Below, piece after piece: positions 39,189 to 48,850 of a stretch of 64,000 nucleotides of DNA. This DNA comes from Cyclobacterium qasimii M12-11B. Lineage in GTDB: Bacteria > Bacteroidota > Bacteroidia > Cytophagales > Cyclobacteriaceae. Positions within the stretch are counted from its first letter, which is position 1, and every line of letters begins with the position of its first letter. The position numbers were made by a program, and so were the translations under genes. Below the pieces are notes generated by a model. That model was not told where the DNA came from. It made no database searches and was given only the letters and a program-made list of their open reading frames with translations. The stretch spans positions 23,432 to 87,431 of the forward strand of contig NZ_ATNM01000172.1 of assembly GCF_000427295.1 (NCBI RefSeq), in the 5' to 3' direction.

Positions 39189-39818
39189 TTATCGAATCGC
39201 TTTAGCTACCAATTTTGCCATGATCTTGTTCCCTTTTTTATTTGGGTGTACGCCATCTGCAAACAATTCTCCGTATTTTTCCATTGGCTGGTGGAGATCA
39301 AGAAGTATGGTGCCTGTTTTTTCAGCTACCTGGCGAATTAGAGGAGTCATTTCATTGATTATTATCTCTTCCGTAATGTCAAAGTTGGTTTTGAAAACCG
39401 GAACTGGCAGGCAAACATAAATTTTGCCGGTTTCTGGCATACTTGCTTTAAAGGTCTCTATCATTTCCACATAATTGTCCACGAATTCATCTTTGTATTC
39501 CCAATTTTGTGGCTTGGAATCATTGGTGCCCAATTTGATGACCAGAATATCAGGGGAAAAGGATTTCACAGCTTCAAATTGTGGCTCGTCCCAATAAGGG
39601 TGATCACCTTTCTTTAACAAGGTACGTCCACTAACCCCAAAGTTGATCACATGGTACTTTTTACCCAATTTATCCTGCAATTGAAGCGGGTAGCTGTCAG
39701 GGTTTTCTCTCCCAGGTCCTTGGGTGATGCTATTGCCTACACAGGCAACTTTAATAGGTGATTGGGCTAAAACTTCCTGGCCTATAAATAGCAACAGGAT
39801 ATAAAATAACTTGTTCAT
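39189..39818 (-). CDS. Secreted SGNH/GDSL-type esterase
   Basis: 209 residues, signal peptide ending near VLAQS. SGNH blocks: block I GNSITQG (S30), block III LGTNDS (N), block V DGVHPN (D and H). This set is that of bacterial lipolytic or carbohydrate-esterase-type hydrolases. It could deacetylate polysaccharides, in keeping with the other secreted hydrolases in the region, but that is inference. Confidence 0.9.
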   Translation of the reverse strand: MNKLFYILLLFIGQEVLAQSPIKVACVGNSITQGPGRENPDSYPLQLQDKLGKKYHVINFGVSGRTLLKKGDHPYWDEPQFEAVKSFSPDILVIKLGTNDSKPQNWEYKDEFVDNYVEMIETFKASMPETGKIYVCLPVPVFKTNFDITEEIIINEMTPLIRQVAEKTGTILLDLHQPMEKYGELFADGVHPNKKGNKIMAKLVAKAIR

Positions 39819-39920
39819 GAATTTCAGATTTACTTTGAAAGTGGAAATTACACAATTTTTAAATGTATTGATCCTTTCATTTTCTTTAAATTGCCAACCA
39901 CTTGGGATTTTGCTTGTACA

Positions 39921-40766
39921 ATGAAATTAAATTACTTGGTCTTTAATGAGAAATTTAACCTCCTTTCTTTGGATGTAGTAGCAGGGGCATGTGCAGGTAT
40001 GTATTTTTTTGCCGATTTAATGAAGGTAGAATTGTCATGGAAGATTTATTTGCTTTTGGGGCTTGCTGTGTGGAGCATTTATACCTTCGATCATTTACTG
40101 GATGCTAAAAAAGTAAAAGGGCAAGCTTTGTCCCCAAGACACAGGTTTCACCAGGATCATTTTACCTTACTCTTGGTAATGTTGTTTGTGGCGGTTATTT
40201 GTGGCTTTGTTTTGGCCTTTTGTTTTTTACCCTCTTTTAAAATGTTTGGCTCAGGACTTCTTCTTGCCTTTCTTATTGTACTGTCTATGGCAGTATTGCG
40301 TTTAGCAGGAAAAAAAACAGCTGCCGTAAAAGAGTTTTCTACCGCATTGTTTTATGTGGCGGGACTTGTTTTAATTCCGTTATTGAATATTGATTTTTCA
40401 TTTTCCACCAATTATTGGATGTATTTTTTAGGTGCATACCTTTTGCTGGCTTGGTACAACCTGGTATTTCTTTCCTATAGCGATAGTGAGCAGGATTTGG
40501 CTGAAGGACAAGCGTCAATTGTGACCGTTATTGGTAAGGTCAAAACGCGTAGATTATTATGGGTTCTTGCCATTATAGGTTTGCTTTACCTTGTATTTCT
40601 TTTCTTAATGCTACCTTCCTATTATCACATCTATACATTGATTTGGGGGTTGATGTTTTTGATGCATATAATCAGTTTTGTAGAATCTCCGTCCGATAAA
40701 AACATAAAAACCAGAAAACGCCTTGAGTTGGCTTTTTCACTTCCTTTGTTGCTCCTGTTATTTTAA
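39921..40766 (+). CDS. UbiA-like integral membrane prenyltransferase-family protein
   Basis: 281 residues from the ATG at 39921 (a longer frame from 39891 adds ten improbable residues). About eight or nine helices. The first Asp-rich motif reads SIYTFDHLLDA, with D57 and D61 in the NxxxDxxxD spacing of UbiA enzymes, though the Asn is replaced. The second, DSEQDLAEGQAS near 190-202, matches the UbiA DxxxD-G pattern. Such enzymes move prenyl groups from diphosphates onto aromatic or lipid acceptors. A methyltransferase starts 27 bp downstream, an arrangement like quinone or lipid modification modules. Substrate unknown. Confidence 0.7.
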   Translation: MKLNYLVFNEKFNLLSLDVVAGACAGMYFFADLMKVELSWKIYLLLGLAVWSIYTFDHLLDAKKVKGQALSPRHRFHQDHFTLLLVMLFVAVICGFVLAFCFLPSFKMFGSGLLLAFLIVLSMAVLRLAGKKTAAVKEFSTALFYVAGLVLIPLLNIDFSFSTNYWMYFLGAYLLLAWYNLVFLSYSDSEQDLAEGQASIVTVIGKVKTRRLLWVLAIIGLLYLVFLFLMLPSYYHIYTLIWGLMFLMHIISFVESPSDKNIKTRKRLELAFSLPLLLLLF

Positions 40767-40793
40767 TTAGAATCTTGCCTACCTGCTCCAATA

Positions 40794-41468
40794 ATGAAAA
40801 TAAAAAATGCCATAGAATTTAAGGACAATTACAATTTAATTGCCCCTATTTATGACGGCTTGGCAACCTTGTTTTTGGGTAGAAAATTTCATGATAGTAA
40901 ATGGGAGTTTTTAGATTGTATCCAGCCTGGCGACACGGTTTGGTTAATAGGAGGTGGAACTGGAGGCAATTTGCCTGAAATTCTGAAAAGATGTGGGAAA
41001 GAGGGGAAAGTAATATTTATGGAGGCTTCAATCAAAATGCTTAATAAAGCGAGGAAGAGAATTCATTCGCATGTAAAAAATCAGGTGGAATTTGTTTGTG
41101 CGGATGATTTTAAGCTTTCCAGAAAGGATAAAATTGATGTAGTCATTACCCAATTTTTATTGGATGTATTGGCAGATGATGCTATTGATGCTTTGTTCGA
41201 TAAAGTAAGGCAGAATGTATCTTCAAACACTTGTTGGCTGTTTTTGGATTTTTATCCAGTGAAGAACAAGAAATGGTTGATACATTTAATGATCACAAGC
41301 TTTAGTATGTTGGCCGGACATCCAAGAAAAGAACTTCCAGATTATGATAAATTCTTTAAAGGCTGGGGTTGGGAAGAAATTAAAACTACTTTTTTGAGAA
41401 GGGATTTTACAGGGCCAAGGTTTATAAATTGGCACCAAAATCTATCAAATCGGATACGATTTCTTTAA
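40794..41468 (+). CDS. Class I SAM-dependent methyltransferase paired with UbiA-like gene
   Basis: 224 residues. Motif I is WLIGGGTGGNLPEIL, a slightly unusual GGGTGG loop, followed by MEASIKMLNKARKR (acidic ribose contact) and motif IV VVITQFLLDVL. The C-terminal part has basic and aromatic residues (LFLDFYPVKNKKWL) found in lipid/quinone methyltransferases such as the UbiE group. Likely co-transcribed with the UbiA-like gene. Its 3' end overlaps the convergent ceramidase-like gene by 47 bp. Confidence 0.8.
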   Translation: MKIKNAIEFKDNYNLIAPIYDGLATLFLGRKFHDSKWEFLDCIQPGDTVWLIGGGTGGNLPEILKRCGKEGKVIFMEASIKMLNKARKRIHSHVKNQVEFVCADDFKLSRKDKIDVVITQFLLDVLADDAIDALFDKVRQNVSSNTCWLFLDFYPVKNKKWLIHLMITSFSMLAGHPRKELPDYDKFFKGWGWEEIKTTFLRRDFTGPRFINWHQNLSNRIRFL

Positions 41469-42750
41469 AATAATCACCATTATAGGGGCCATAGAAATTC
41501 ATGTCCCTTGCCTCATAATAATCACCTGAATAGTATTTGTCAGGGGTGATGTATCCAATATATCCGCCGTTGAAAGTGGTGATAAATAAGGAAAGGCCAA
41601 GTGCTTCCGCTTGTTCCTCCCAAGCCTTATAAAAAACTCCTGAAACTTCACCCGAAGAGGAGATAAACAAGGCATTCCCTATCCTTACCACATCAAAATA
41701 AGCAGGACTTTCTCCAATGGCCCAGTTAAAAAGCCAGGGCCTGAGTCGCAAATTATCACTGATTCTGTAATGGGGTGAACGCAGTTTTAAGGGAAGTCTG
41801 GCAGCCATTATTTGGCTGCCGTTCACTATTTTATCGATGGGATTATTAATTACTACTGAATCCAAGGAGCTAGCATATTGCTTGATGCTCTTGATGTCAT
41901 TTCCCGGGGCTTTTGGTCGATGACTTCCCACGGCTCCAGCTGCAAAAATAGCAAAGTCATGTCTTTTTTCCAGCGCTTCTGAGAGGTAGTAGGGATAGTC
42001 TCCCGAGAGTCCCATGAACTTACTACTTAGACAAGTCGCATGTGCACTGTAAGTCATAAGTGAACAAGTCTCACCGTTACCTTTCTCTAAAATTAACTGT
42101 CTTATATAAGGGTCAATTGGATCTGAGGCGATCAGTCGATTGCTTACAAAATCTGCCGCTTCTGACCTTTTGGTGCGAAGGGATACCGTATCCATATTGC
42201 TCAAAGCATTACTTATGGCCGTAAGGGTGCCATTTGTGACATGGCTTACCAGGGATTCATCCCAGCCTCCCATGGCCAATTCTCCTACTGGTCCGGGAAT
42301 AGTTCCCCCCATGCCGCTATGTGTATGGGTGGCTGTGAAATAAACATGGTCAACTGGAAGTTGTTGTTTTTTTATGGCTGCCCGAAGTGCTTTAGCCAAT
42401 TCGGGATGAACAATCAGCAATTCATAATTAAGGAAAGCCACCTTAAACTGGTCATTACCAATAATGATGGCTTTTACGAAACTGCTGTCTTCAACATATT
42501 CATAAGGCCCTCTAGGTTTATAAGCAACAAGGTTTACTGGCGTTTCGGCTGTTATATTGGCTTTGGCCCAACCCCCTAAAACATATTCTTTATCAGCCCC
42601 TTCAAAAGTCAGACCGTCTAATGCTTTTAAGGTTTCCTTATAGTAAGCGGTTTCTTTATAGGGTGTCCAATCAACAGTGGTGATGGTCAATAATGCCAGT
42701 GCCAATAAGAAAATGAAGCACCCAATGACGATTTTTAAAAGGACTTTCAT
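41422..42750 (-). CDS. Neutral/alkaline ceramidase-like protein
   Basis: 442 residues. N-terminal membrane anchor/signal (IVIGCFIFLLALALLTI), then the neutral ceramidase fold: GGWAKANITAETP, the zinc-binding ATHTHSGMGG (H142, H144), LMTYSAHAT and GAVGSHRP. The family cleaves the amide of ceramides; Bacteroidota make sphingolipids, so a native or environmental substrate is plausible. This protein is shorter than classical ceramidases (about 640) and lacks the C-terminal Ig-like domain. Confidence 0.85.
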   Translation of the reverse strand: MKVLLKIVIGCFIFLLALALLTITTVDWTPYKETAYYKETLKALDGLTFEGADKEYVLGGWAKANITAETPVNLVAYKPRGPYEYVEDSSFVKAIIIGNDQFKVAFLNYELLIVHPELAKALRAAIKKQQLPVDHVYFTATHTHSGMGGTIPGPVGELAMGGWDESLVSHVTNGTLTAISNALSNMDTVSLRTKRSEAADFVSNRLIASDPIDPYIRQLILEKGNGETCSLMTYSAHATCLSSKFMGLSGDYPYYLSEALEKRHDFAIFAAGAVGSHRPKAPGNDIKSIKQYASSLDSVVINNPIDKIVNGSQIMAARLPLKLRSPHYRISDNLRLRPWLFNWAIGESPAYFDVVRIGNALFISSSGEVSGVFYKAWEEQAEALGLSLFITTFNGGYIGYITPDKYYSGDYYEARDMNFYGPYNGDYFKEIVSDLIDFGANL

Positions 42751-42774
42751 TTGCTTAAAATTTAAACCCGTGAC

Positions 42775-43944
42775 TTAACCATCGTAGGTAAAGGTGCCAT
42801 GTTGACTGTTTACTGTAACTTTTTTGCCTTGGTAATCCGTAACTCGACCGATAACTTTGGCTTCTACACCGAAATTAGCAGCAATAGCAATCACTTGATC
42901 AGCCCATTTTTCGTCCAGGTACACTTCCATTCTGTGGCCCATATTGAAAACCTTGTACATCTCTTTCCAGTCAGTACCACTTTCTTCCTGGATGATTTTA
43001 AAGAGGGGTGGTGTATCAAAAAGGTTGTCTTTGATCACGTGCAAGTTGTCTATAAAATGCAGTACCTTGGTTTGTGCTCCTCCGCTGCAATGAACCAAGC
43101 CATGTATGGCATCCCTATTTTCTTTCAATAAGGCAGCGATAATAGGGGCATAGGTCCTGGTAGGTGACAGCACCAATTTACCCATATCTAAGGGAGTGCC
43201 AGGTGCTGGGCTAGTCAAATCATAACTTCCAGAGTAAACCAGCTCCTCAGGTACAGAAGGATCAAAACTTTCTGGATAAGTCGTTTTTATGTTTTTTCCA
43301 AAGACATCATGTCTGGCAGAGGTAAGGCCATTGCTTCCCATTCCTCCGTTGTATTCTGATTCATAAGTCGCTTGACCGAAAGAGGTCATTCCCACGACTA
43401 CATCTCCAGCTTTAATATTGTCATTAGAGATGACTTCATTTCTTTTCATTCGGCAGGTGACCGTGCTGTCTACAATGATGGTACGCACCAAATCTCCGAC
43501 ATCTGCTGTCTCGCCACCAGTAAGTACGGTATTGACACCATGATCCCTAAGCATCTGTAGCACTTCTTCTGTACCATTGATGATGGCAGCAATCACTTCC
43601 CCTGGAATAAGGTTTTTGTTCCTTCCTATGGTGGAGGAAACCAATATATTATTAACCGCACCTACGCAAAGCAGGTCGTCTATATTCATAATTATAGCAT
43701 CCTGAGCAATGCCTTTCCAGACACTCAGGTCTCCTGTAGCCTTCCAATAGAGGTAAGCTAGAGAGGACTTGGTACCAGCACCATCAGCATGCATGATGTT
43801 ACAATAGTCCGGATCATTTCCCAAGACGTCTGCTACTATTTTGCAGAAGGCTTTGGGATACAGGCCTTTGTCTAGGTTTGAAATTGCTTGATGTACGTCT
43901 TCTTTGGAGGCAGAAACCCCCCGCTGCATGTACCTATCGTTCAT
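42775..43944 (-). CDS. purM: Phosphoribosylformylglycinamidine cyclo-ligase
   Basis: 389 residues, the longer Bacteroidota form. AIR-synthase-related motifs: HADGAGTKSSLAYLYW, DDLLCVGAVNNILVSSTIGRN, TGGETADVGDLVRTIIVDST and the glycine-rich GMTSFGQATYESEYNGGMGSNG. It makes aminoimidazole ribotide in purine synthesis. It lies 24 bp upstream of the ceramidase-like gene in the same orientation, a coincidental operon mate by function. Confidence 0.95.
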   Translation of the reverse strand: MNDRYMQRGVSASKEDVHQAISNLDKGLYPKAFCKIVADVLGNDPDYCNIMHADGAGTKSSLAYLYWKATGDLSVWKGIAQDAIIMNIDDLLCVGAVNNILVSSTIGRNKNLIPGEVIAAIINGTEEVLQMLRDHGVNTVLTGGETADVGDLVRTIIVDSTVTCRMKRNEVISNDNIKAGDVVVGMTSFGQATYESEYNGGMGSNGLTSARHDVFGKNIKTTYPESFDPSVPEELVYSGSYDLTSPAPGTPLDMGKLVLSPTRTYAPIIAALLKENRDAIHGLVHCSGGAQTKVLHFIDNLHVIKDNLFDTPPLFKIIQEESGTDWKEMYKVFNMGHRMEVYLDEKWADQVIAIAANFGVEAKVIGRVTDYQGKKVTVNSQHGTFTYDG

Positions 43945-43975
43945 AAACTTAGATTTGGAAAAAACAGATAAGGGG

Positions 43976-43983
43976 CAAAGGTA
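43976..43983 (-). promoter_or_regulatory. Probable -7 element of purM
   Basis: Read on the minus strand this is TACCTTTG, a full TAnnTTTG match 31 bp before the purM start. The -33 position falls inside the end of the OmpA gene and lacks a clear TTG. Confidence 0.5.
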
Positions 43984-43989
43984 AGCATT

Positions 43990-45938
43990 TTACTCCGTGA
44001 TTTCTATAACCTTAAACTCTGTTCTTCTGTTGACCTGGTGCTCTTCCTCAGTTTGAGCATTCTCGATGATTAACTGCCTTTCGCCATATCCCTTGGCTTG
44101 TAGCCTGTCCGCAGCAATACCTTGAGAAACAATATAGGCTACTGCAGATTCAGCCCTTCTTTGAGAAAGGTCATCATTGTAGGCATCTGTCGCTCTTATA
44201 TCCGTATGGCTACTCAACTCAATGCGTATTCCAGGATTGTCTTTTAGAATTTTAACCAGCTTGTCTAGTTCAATAGCAGCATCTGGTCGGATATCTGCTT
44301 TGTCCAGGTCATAATAGATGTTTTCAAGCACTATCGCTCTTTCCAATATCAACTGGTCAAGTACAATTGTGGTGTCAAGGCTGATGTTAGTGACATCCTG
44401 AATCAGGTCCTCTTCAGCAGGGGTTTTGCCAATGGTGCTGTAAGGGACACTTTTGGTAAAGTAACCGCTTTTAGAGGCGATCATAGAATAGTCTTTATCT
44501 GGCTCGAGCGGGAATCTCAAGCGGCCACTTTGGCTTGTTAGGTTGCCATCGATGCTTTTGTTTTGGTCATCATAAAGCATTACACGTACCTGAGGGAGAA
44601 TTTGCTCTTCTCCATTTTCAGCCGTTGTTTTTGTTACCACATTTAACAATACATTCACCACTTTAGGAGCTGGTGTCATGTCCTTAAAATAGTAGATGTC
44701 ATCATCGCCTTTGCCGCCTTCTCGATTGGAGGTGATAAAGCCTTCTTCAGGATATTTGGTAAAGAAAATCCCAAAATCGTCCGCTATAGTGTTAAAGTTT
44801 GGCCCGAGGTTCAATACCTTGGCTTCGCCATCGACTTCCTTGTAAACAAAATATCTAGCTTTCCATAGCCAGGATGACCGTCTGAGGCAAAGTAAAACTC
44901 TCCATTTTCTAAAGGCCTGGGAAACATTTCATTGCCAGGGGTATTGATTTCAGGGCCCATATTAACCGCACTTCCAAAATTTCCTGAAGCCATAATTGTG
45001 GCTTTGTAAATGTCTGTTCCGCCATAACCTCCAGGTCTGTTGGATGCGAAATAGAGGGTTTGACCGTCCAGACTAAAGGCTGGCGTGGAATTCCAATATT
45101 CAGCCTCACCATTTACACCCATGTAGGCAGGTTCTGTAAATCCTGTCCCATTGAATTTGGAAGAAAAAAGACTTACATCGGGAAGGTCATTTTTACTGTT
45201 GCTATTGCCACGAGCGTAAATAATCATGTTGCCATCCGGGCTTATCGCAATGGCTCCCTGGTTTAGCCCTGACTCGTTTTGAAACTCAGATAGGGTTTGG
45301 ATACCCTGTACATCTACATTGATCCCCTCAGCCCTTGTTTTAAATAAACGGGTATATCCTTGTCCTGTTCCTGCATACATGCCTCCCGCACCTCTTGAGC
45401 TTGTAAAGAAAAGTTGGTTTTCACTTACTATTGGGGCGTAGTCTATGCCTGTAGAATTAAGTAATTCATAATTTTCCAATTCATGATTAGGCCAAATAGG
45501 AGTGATGGTTTCTATTTCGTCTATGTTCTGAATTTCTATTGTTGCAAGAGCGATTTTTTCATCGTCCATCGTAAGCGTTTTGGCCGCTTCAAAAGCTTCC
45601 TTTGCTGCTTCGTATTCTCCTTTGCCTTTTAAGCTTTTACCCTTGTGGAATTGGCTGTCAAAGCTGGCATTCTCTTCCGAGACTTTCTCATAGTATTCAG
45701 CCGCTTTTTCTATTCGGTTAGAGAGTCTGTAACTTTCTGCAATGTAAAAATTCGCCTCACTATTTGCCGAATCGGTTTCTAATAACCTGGAATAAGAAGC
45801 TATGGCCAGCTGGTATTCTCCTGTATTGAATTGCGTTTGGGCCTTTTGTTGTAGACTGGTACAAGATGCTTGAAATACAAGCAATAAAACAGGAAGTAAA
45901 CAGCGGTTTATTGGAAAGGTGGACTTTATGTTTCTCAT
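43990..45938 (-). CDS. TPR-PD40-OmpA peptidoglycan-anchored outer-membrane lipoprotein, single-base frameshift at 44848-44851
   Basis: Frames 44811-45938 and 43990-44814 join on adding one base to the A4 run at 44848-44851 (reading KLDIFVYKEVDGEAKVLNLG), giving exactly 650 codons. Order: lipoprotein signal with cysteine in FQASCTS, TPR helices (about 30-140), PD40 WD-like propeller repeats (FASNRPGGYGGTDIYKA, FYFASDGHPGYGKLDI, FITSNREGGKGDDDIYYF), a carboxypeptidase-regulatory-like beta domain, and a C-terminal OmpA domain (ILERAIVLENIYYDLDKADI, SSHTDIRATD, NRRTEFKV) that binds peptidoglycan. This architecture is typical of Bacteroidota, including PorE-like proteins of gliding/type IX secretion, but a specific role is not shown. 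Confidence 0.88.
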
Positions 45939-45959
45939 ACTATTTTTTCTCTTGCAGCA

Positions 45960-46448
45960 TTAATTAGCAAAATATTTTTTCAGCCAACTTTTTTCAGCTT
46001 CAATCAGCCATTTGTCATTTAAGTCCGCAATTTTATTTACACTAGGATTAAACATCTTACTGTTGGACTTTAAAGACCCTTCCACCACATGATTCTTGAT
46101 CTCTGGTAAAAAAGCCACCTTTACATTTTCTCCCTCGAGATAGGCCACCTTACCACTGTCCAATAAATTTATATTTAGTTTTACTTCTATTTCCCTTATA
46201 ACCCTTACTGAGCTGTCTATAGAGCATCCACTGGCACCCATCTGACTTTGATCCACAGAAAGGATGATGAATTGGTCGTATTTTAAGTCAAAAGAACTAG
46301 GCATCTCAGCCCCATGTGTATTCCACTGGTTACAGAAGGCAACTAATTTTGATATAATCCAAGTCTTTTCCTGCTCATCGAAAGGACGATCAGACTGATA
46401 GATCCAAATTTTCGAATCTTTTGGCATTTTATCAAATGGTACGTACAT
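45960..46448 (-). CDS. Conserved cytosolic hypothetical protein
   Basis: 162 residues, no signal peptide. It opens MYVPFDKMPKDSKIWIYQSDR and has a CxNQWNTHG segment near 40-48 and a DQSQMGASGCSIDSS segment. The set is recognisable as a small Bacteroidota family (often mislabelled as ABC transporter ATPase) without assigned function. It sits between the OmpA gene (21 bp) and the Fe-S pair. Confidence 0.7.
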   Translation of the reverse strand: MYVPFDKMPKDSKIWIYQSDRPFDEQEKTWIISKLVAFCNQWNTHGAEMPSSFDLKYDQFIILSVDQSQMGASGCSIDSSVRVIREIEVKLNINLLDSGKVAYLEGENVKVAFLPEIKNHVVEGSLKSNSKMFNPSVNKIADLNDKWLIEAEKSWLKKYFAN

Positions 46449-46624
46449 GATTGGCTCCTTTAAATATATTTCCTAAACAAATTTACAAATATTGCCAGTG
46501 ATTTCCCGACAATAATATTAAACGAAGATAGATTTATTATGATACAATTTTTTTTAAGTTCCCTTAAAAAAAGTTCAAAACCAAAAGCAAAGTGTATTTC
46601 TAAAGCTACGAAACCCACAAAAAC

Positions 46625-47419
46625 CTATAACTGCTGATCTTTAGCGATCAGTTCAGCCAGATCGAGAACATTGACCTCCTTTTCTTTTTCCTTGTTTTTT
46701 ATGCCATCTGTCATCATAGTAAGACAGAAAGGACAACCTACAGCGATGGTTTTTGCACCCGTTTGCAAAGCCTCTTCTGTACGTTCTACATTGATGTCTT
46801 TACTTCCTTGTTCTGGTTCTTTGAACATCTGGGCGCCGCCAGCGCCACAGCAAAGCCCCTTGGACTTGCATCGCTTCATCTCCACCAATTCCATGTCCAG
46901 GGCTTTGATTACTGCTCTTGGTGCTTCATATACGTCGTTTGCCCTACCGAGGAAACAACTGTCATGGAAGGTGATTTTTTTACCTTTAAATTCGCCTCCT
47001 TCTTTCATGACAATCTTGCCATCATTGATCAACTCTTGCAAATATTGAGAATGGTGAACCACCTCATAATTGCCACCTAAGGCTGGGTATTCATTTTTTA
47101 TGGTATTGAAACAGTGGGGACAAGCAGTTACGATTCTTTTTACCTGATAGCCATCCAATACCTGGATATTGCTCATGGCTTGCATCTGATATAGGAATTC
47201 ATTGCCAGCCCTTCTGGCAGGATCTCCGGTGCATGTCTCTTCGTCGCCGAGGACAGCAAAGTTTACTCCTACCTTGTTTAGGATTTTGACAAATGCCAAG
47301 GTTACTGCTTTGTATCGTTCATCAAAAGAACCCGCACAACCTACCCAAAATAAAATCTCCGGAGCCTCTCCGGAAGCCATTTTTTGAGCCATGGTTGGGG
47401 CTTTATAGGTATCACTCAT
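46625..47419 (-). CDS. HdrB/GlpC-like cysteine-rich (CCG-domain) Fe-S protein
   Basis: 264 residues with two CCG domains: an N-terminal WVGCAGSFDERY with CPHCFNTIKNEYP, and a C-terminal set with DSCFLGRANDVYEAPR, CKSKGLCCGAGGAQMF and GCPFCLTMMTDG. These motifs bind an unusual [4Fe-4S] cluster and pass electrons to a disulfide or quinone partner (HdrB, GlpC, LutA). The ATG overlaps the stop of the upstream membrane subunit by 4 bp, so both are made together as a soluble-plus-membrane redox complex. Confidence 0.9.
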   Translation of the reverse strand: MSDTYKAPTMAQKMASGEAPEILFWVGCAGSFDERYKAVTLAFVKILNKVGVNFAVLGDEETCTGDPARRAGNEFLYQMQAMSNIQVLDGYQVKRIVTACPHCFNTIKNEYPALGGNYEVVHHSQYLQELINDGKIVMKEGGEFKGKKITFHDSCFLGRANDVYEAPRAVIKALDMELVEMKRCKSKGLCCGAGGAQMFKEPEQGSKDINVERTEEALQTGAKTIAVGCPFCLTMMTDGIKNKEKEKEVNVLDLAELIAKDQQL

Positions 47420-48762
47420 AATATCGAATTTTTACTTTTTTCTTTGTTTAAATCAGCGGCCCAGTTAAATCTGTCCGTTGGAGGGAATTTCCAGGGAGCA
47501 AAACTGGTCTCAATATTTTGGAACATGGCATTCCATTGCGCAGGGCTGCCACTTTCTTCCATTGCGGTATACCGCCTCAATTCTATGATAATGGCCAAAG
47601 GATCTATATTTACCGGACAAGCTTCCACACAGGCATTGCAGTTGGTGCATGCATTGATTTCTTCCTGTGTGATATAATCTCCCAAAAGGGATTTGCCATC
47701 ATCCAATCCTTTTTTGCCTGCAATTAGATTATTACTTACTTCTTCTGCCCGGTCCCTGGTGTCCATCATTATTTTGCGGGGAGATAATTTCTTGCCTGTT
47801 ATATTCGCAGGGCACTCTGCCGTGCATCGACCACATTCTGTGCAAGAAAAGGCGTTTAACAAATTAATCCTGGACAAGTCATTGACGTCCTTGGCACCAA
47901 ATCTACCTACCTCAGCAGTTTCAGTAGCTTGTGGGTCGGTTGGCATTCCCAACATCATTTTTACTTCATGGGTAACGGTTTCCATGTTAGGCATTTTTCC
48001 CTTAGGTTCCAGATTCGAATACCAGGTATTGGGGAAGGCGAGGAATATATGCAGGTGTTTGGAATACGTCACATAAATCGCAAATCCTAAAATACCAATG
48101 ATGTGAAACCACCAGGCAGCTCTTTCGATCAATACCAGTGTGCTGGATTCAAGTCCTGCAAAAATCCCCTGAATACTACTGCTTATCCAGAGACCTCCAA
48201 GTGGGATATATCCGCCAACACCCCTGTAGGCTAAAATCTGGTCCGTAGCATTCATGGTCAATATCGCCATCATCAAGACAATTTCAATTACCAAAATCAG
48301 GTTGGCATCTAGTTTAGGCCAGCCTTTTAGTTCGACCATATTAAGTCTTGGCACCTTGGTAATGTTCCTACGGATAAGGAAAATCAAGCAGGAAATGAGC
48401 ACACCCAAGGCCAAAAACTCGAAGAAATTCATGGCGATGGAATAAAATCCAGCCAGAAAAGGGGCGAAAACCCTATGTGTACCCACTATTCCATCTATAA
48501 TAAATTCCAAAACCTCGAGGTTGATGATCACAAAGGAAACGTAAATGACCAAATGAAGCAGGGCAGGAATCAGATTTTTGAACATCTTCTTTTGTCCAAG
48601 GGCTACCAGTAACATTGTTTTCCATCTTTCGCCTGGATTGTCATTGCGTTGAACGGGTTTGCCGAGTTGGATGGTTTTTAGGATATAATTTATTCGTTTG
48701 TACAGGATATATCCTGCAGTTCCTAAAACCAATAAAAAAAGGATTTGCGGTAAGCTACTCAT
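47416..48762 (-). CDS. Membrane-bound HdrC/NarI-like subunit with two 4Fe-4S motifs
   Basis: 448 residues from the ATG at 48762; a longer frame from 48843 would run into the tRNA promoter and is rejected. Five to six membrane helices (cytochrome-b/NarI-like, including histidines for possible haem such as AWWFHIIGI and LHLVIYV) are followed by a cytosolic ferredoxin domain with CTECGRCTAECP and CTNCNACVEACP. It likely oxidises or reduces quinone and exchanges electrons with the HdrB-like partner. The electron source is unknown. Confidence 0.88.
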   Translation of the reverse strand: MSSLPQILFLLVLGTAGYILYKRINYILKTIQLGKPVQRNDNPGERWKTMLLVALGQKKMFKNLIPALLHLVIYVSFVIINLEVLEFIIDGIVGTHRVFAPFLAGFYSIAMNFFEFLALGVLISCLIFLIRRNITKVPRLNMVELKGWPKLDANLILVIEIVLMMAILTMNATDQILAYRGVGGYIPLGGLWISSSIQGIFAGLESSTLVLIERAAWWFHIIGILGFAIYVTYSKHLHIFLAFPNTWYSNLEPKGKMPNMETVTHEVKMMLGMPTDPQATETAEVGRFGAKDVNDLSRINLLNAFSCTECGRCTAECPANITGKKLSPRKIMMDTRDRAEEVSNNLIAGKKGLDDGKSLLGDYITQEEINACTNCNACVEACPVNIDPLAIIIELRRYTAMEESGSPAQWNAMFQNIETSFAPWKFPPTDRFNWAADLNKEKSKNSIL

Positions 48763-48807
48763 ATTGAATGTGTTATTATTTATCCTCAATTTTTTTATTA
48801 AAATTGC

Positions 48808-48837
48808 TTGTACAAAAGTAACAAATAAGTACCTTTG
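48808..48837 (+). promoter_or_regulatory. Promoter of tRNA-Phe (Bacteroidota type)
   Basis: TTG at 48808-48810 and TACCTTTG at 48830-48837 are 19 bp apart, an exact match to the Bacteroidota consensus. The tRNA starts 13 bp after. On the other strand a TACTTTTG at 48813-48820 may be the -7 element of the HdrC-like gene, so divergent promoters overlap. Confidence 0.8.
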
Positions 48838-48850
48838 CATCACTTTCAGC

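Noticed and set aside
44811..45938. Separate PD40 and OmpA genes
   Set aside because: The join is restored by one base and the halves together make the standard lipoprotein architecture.
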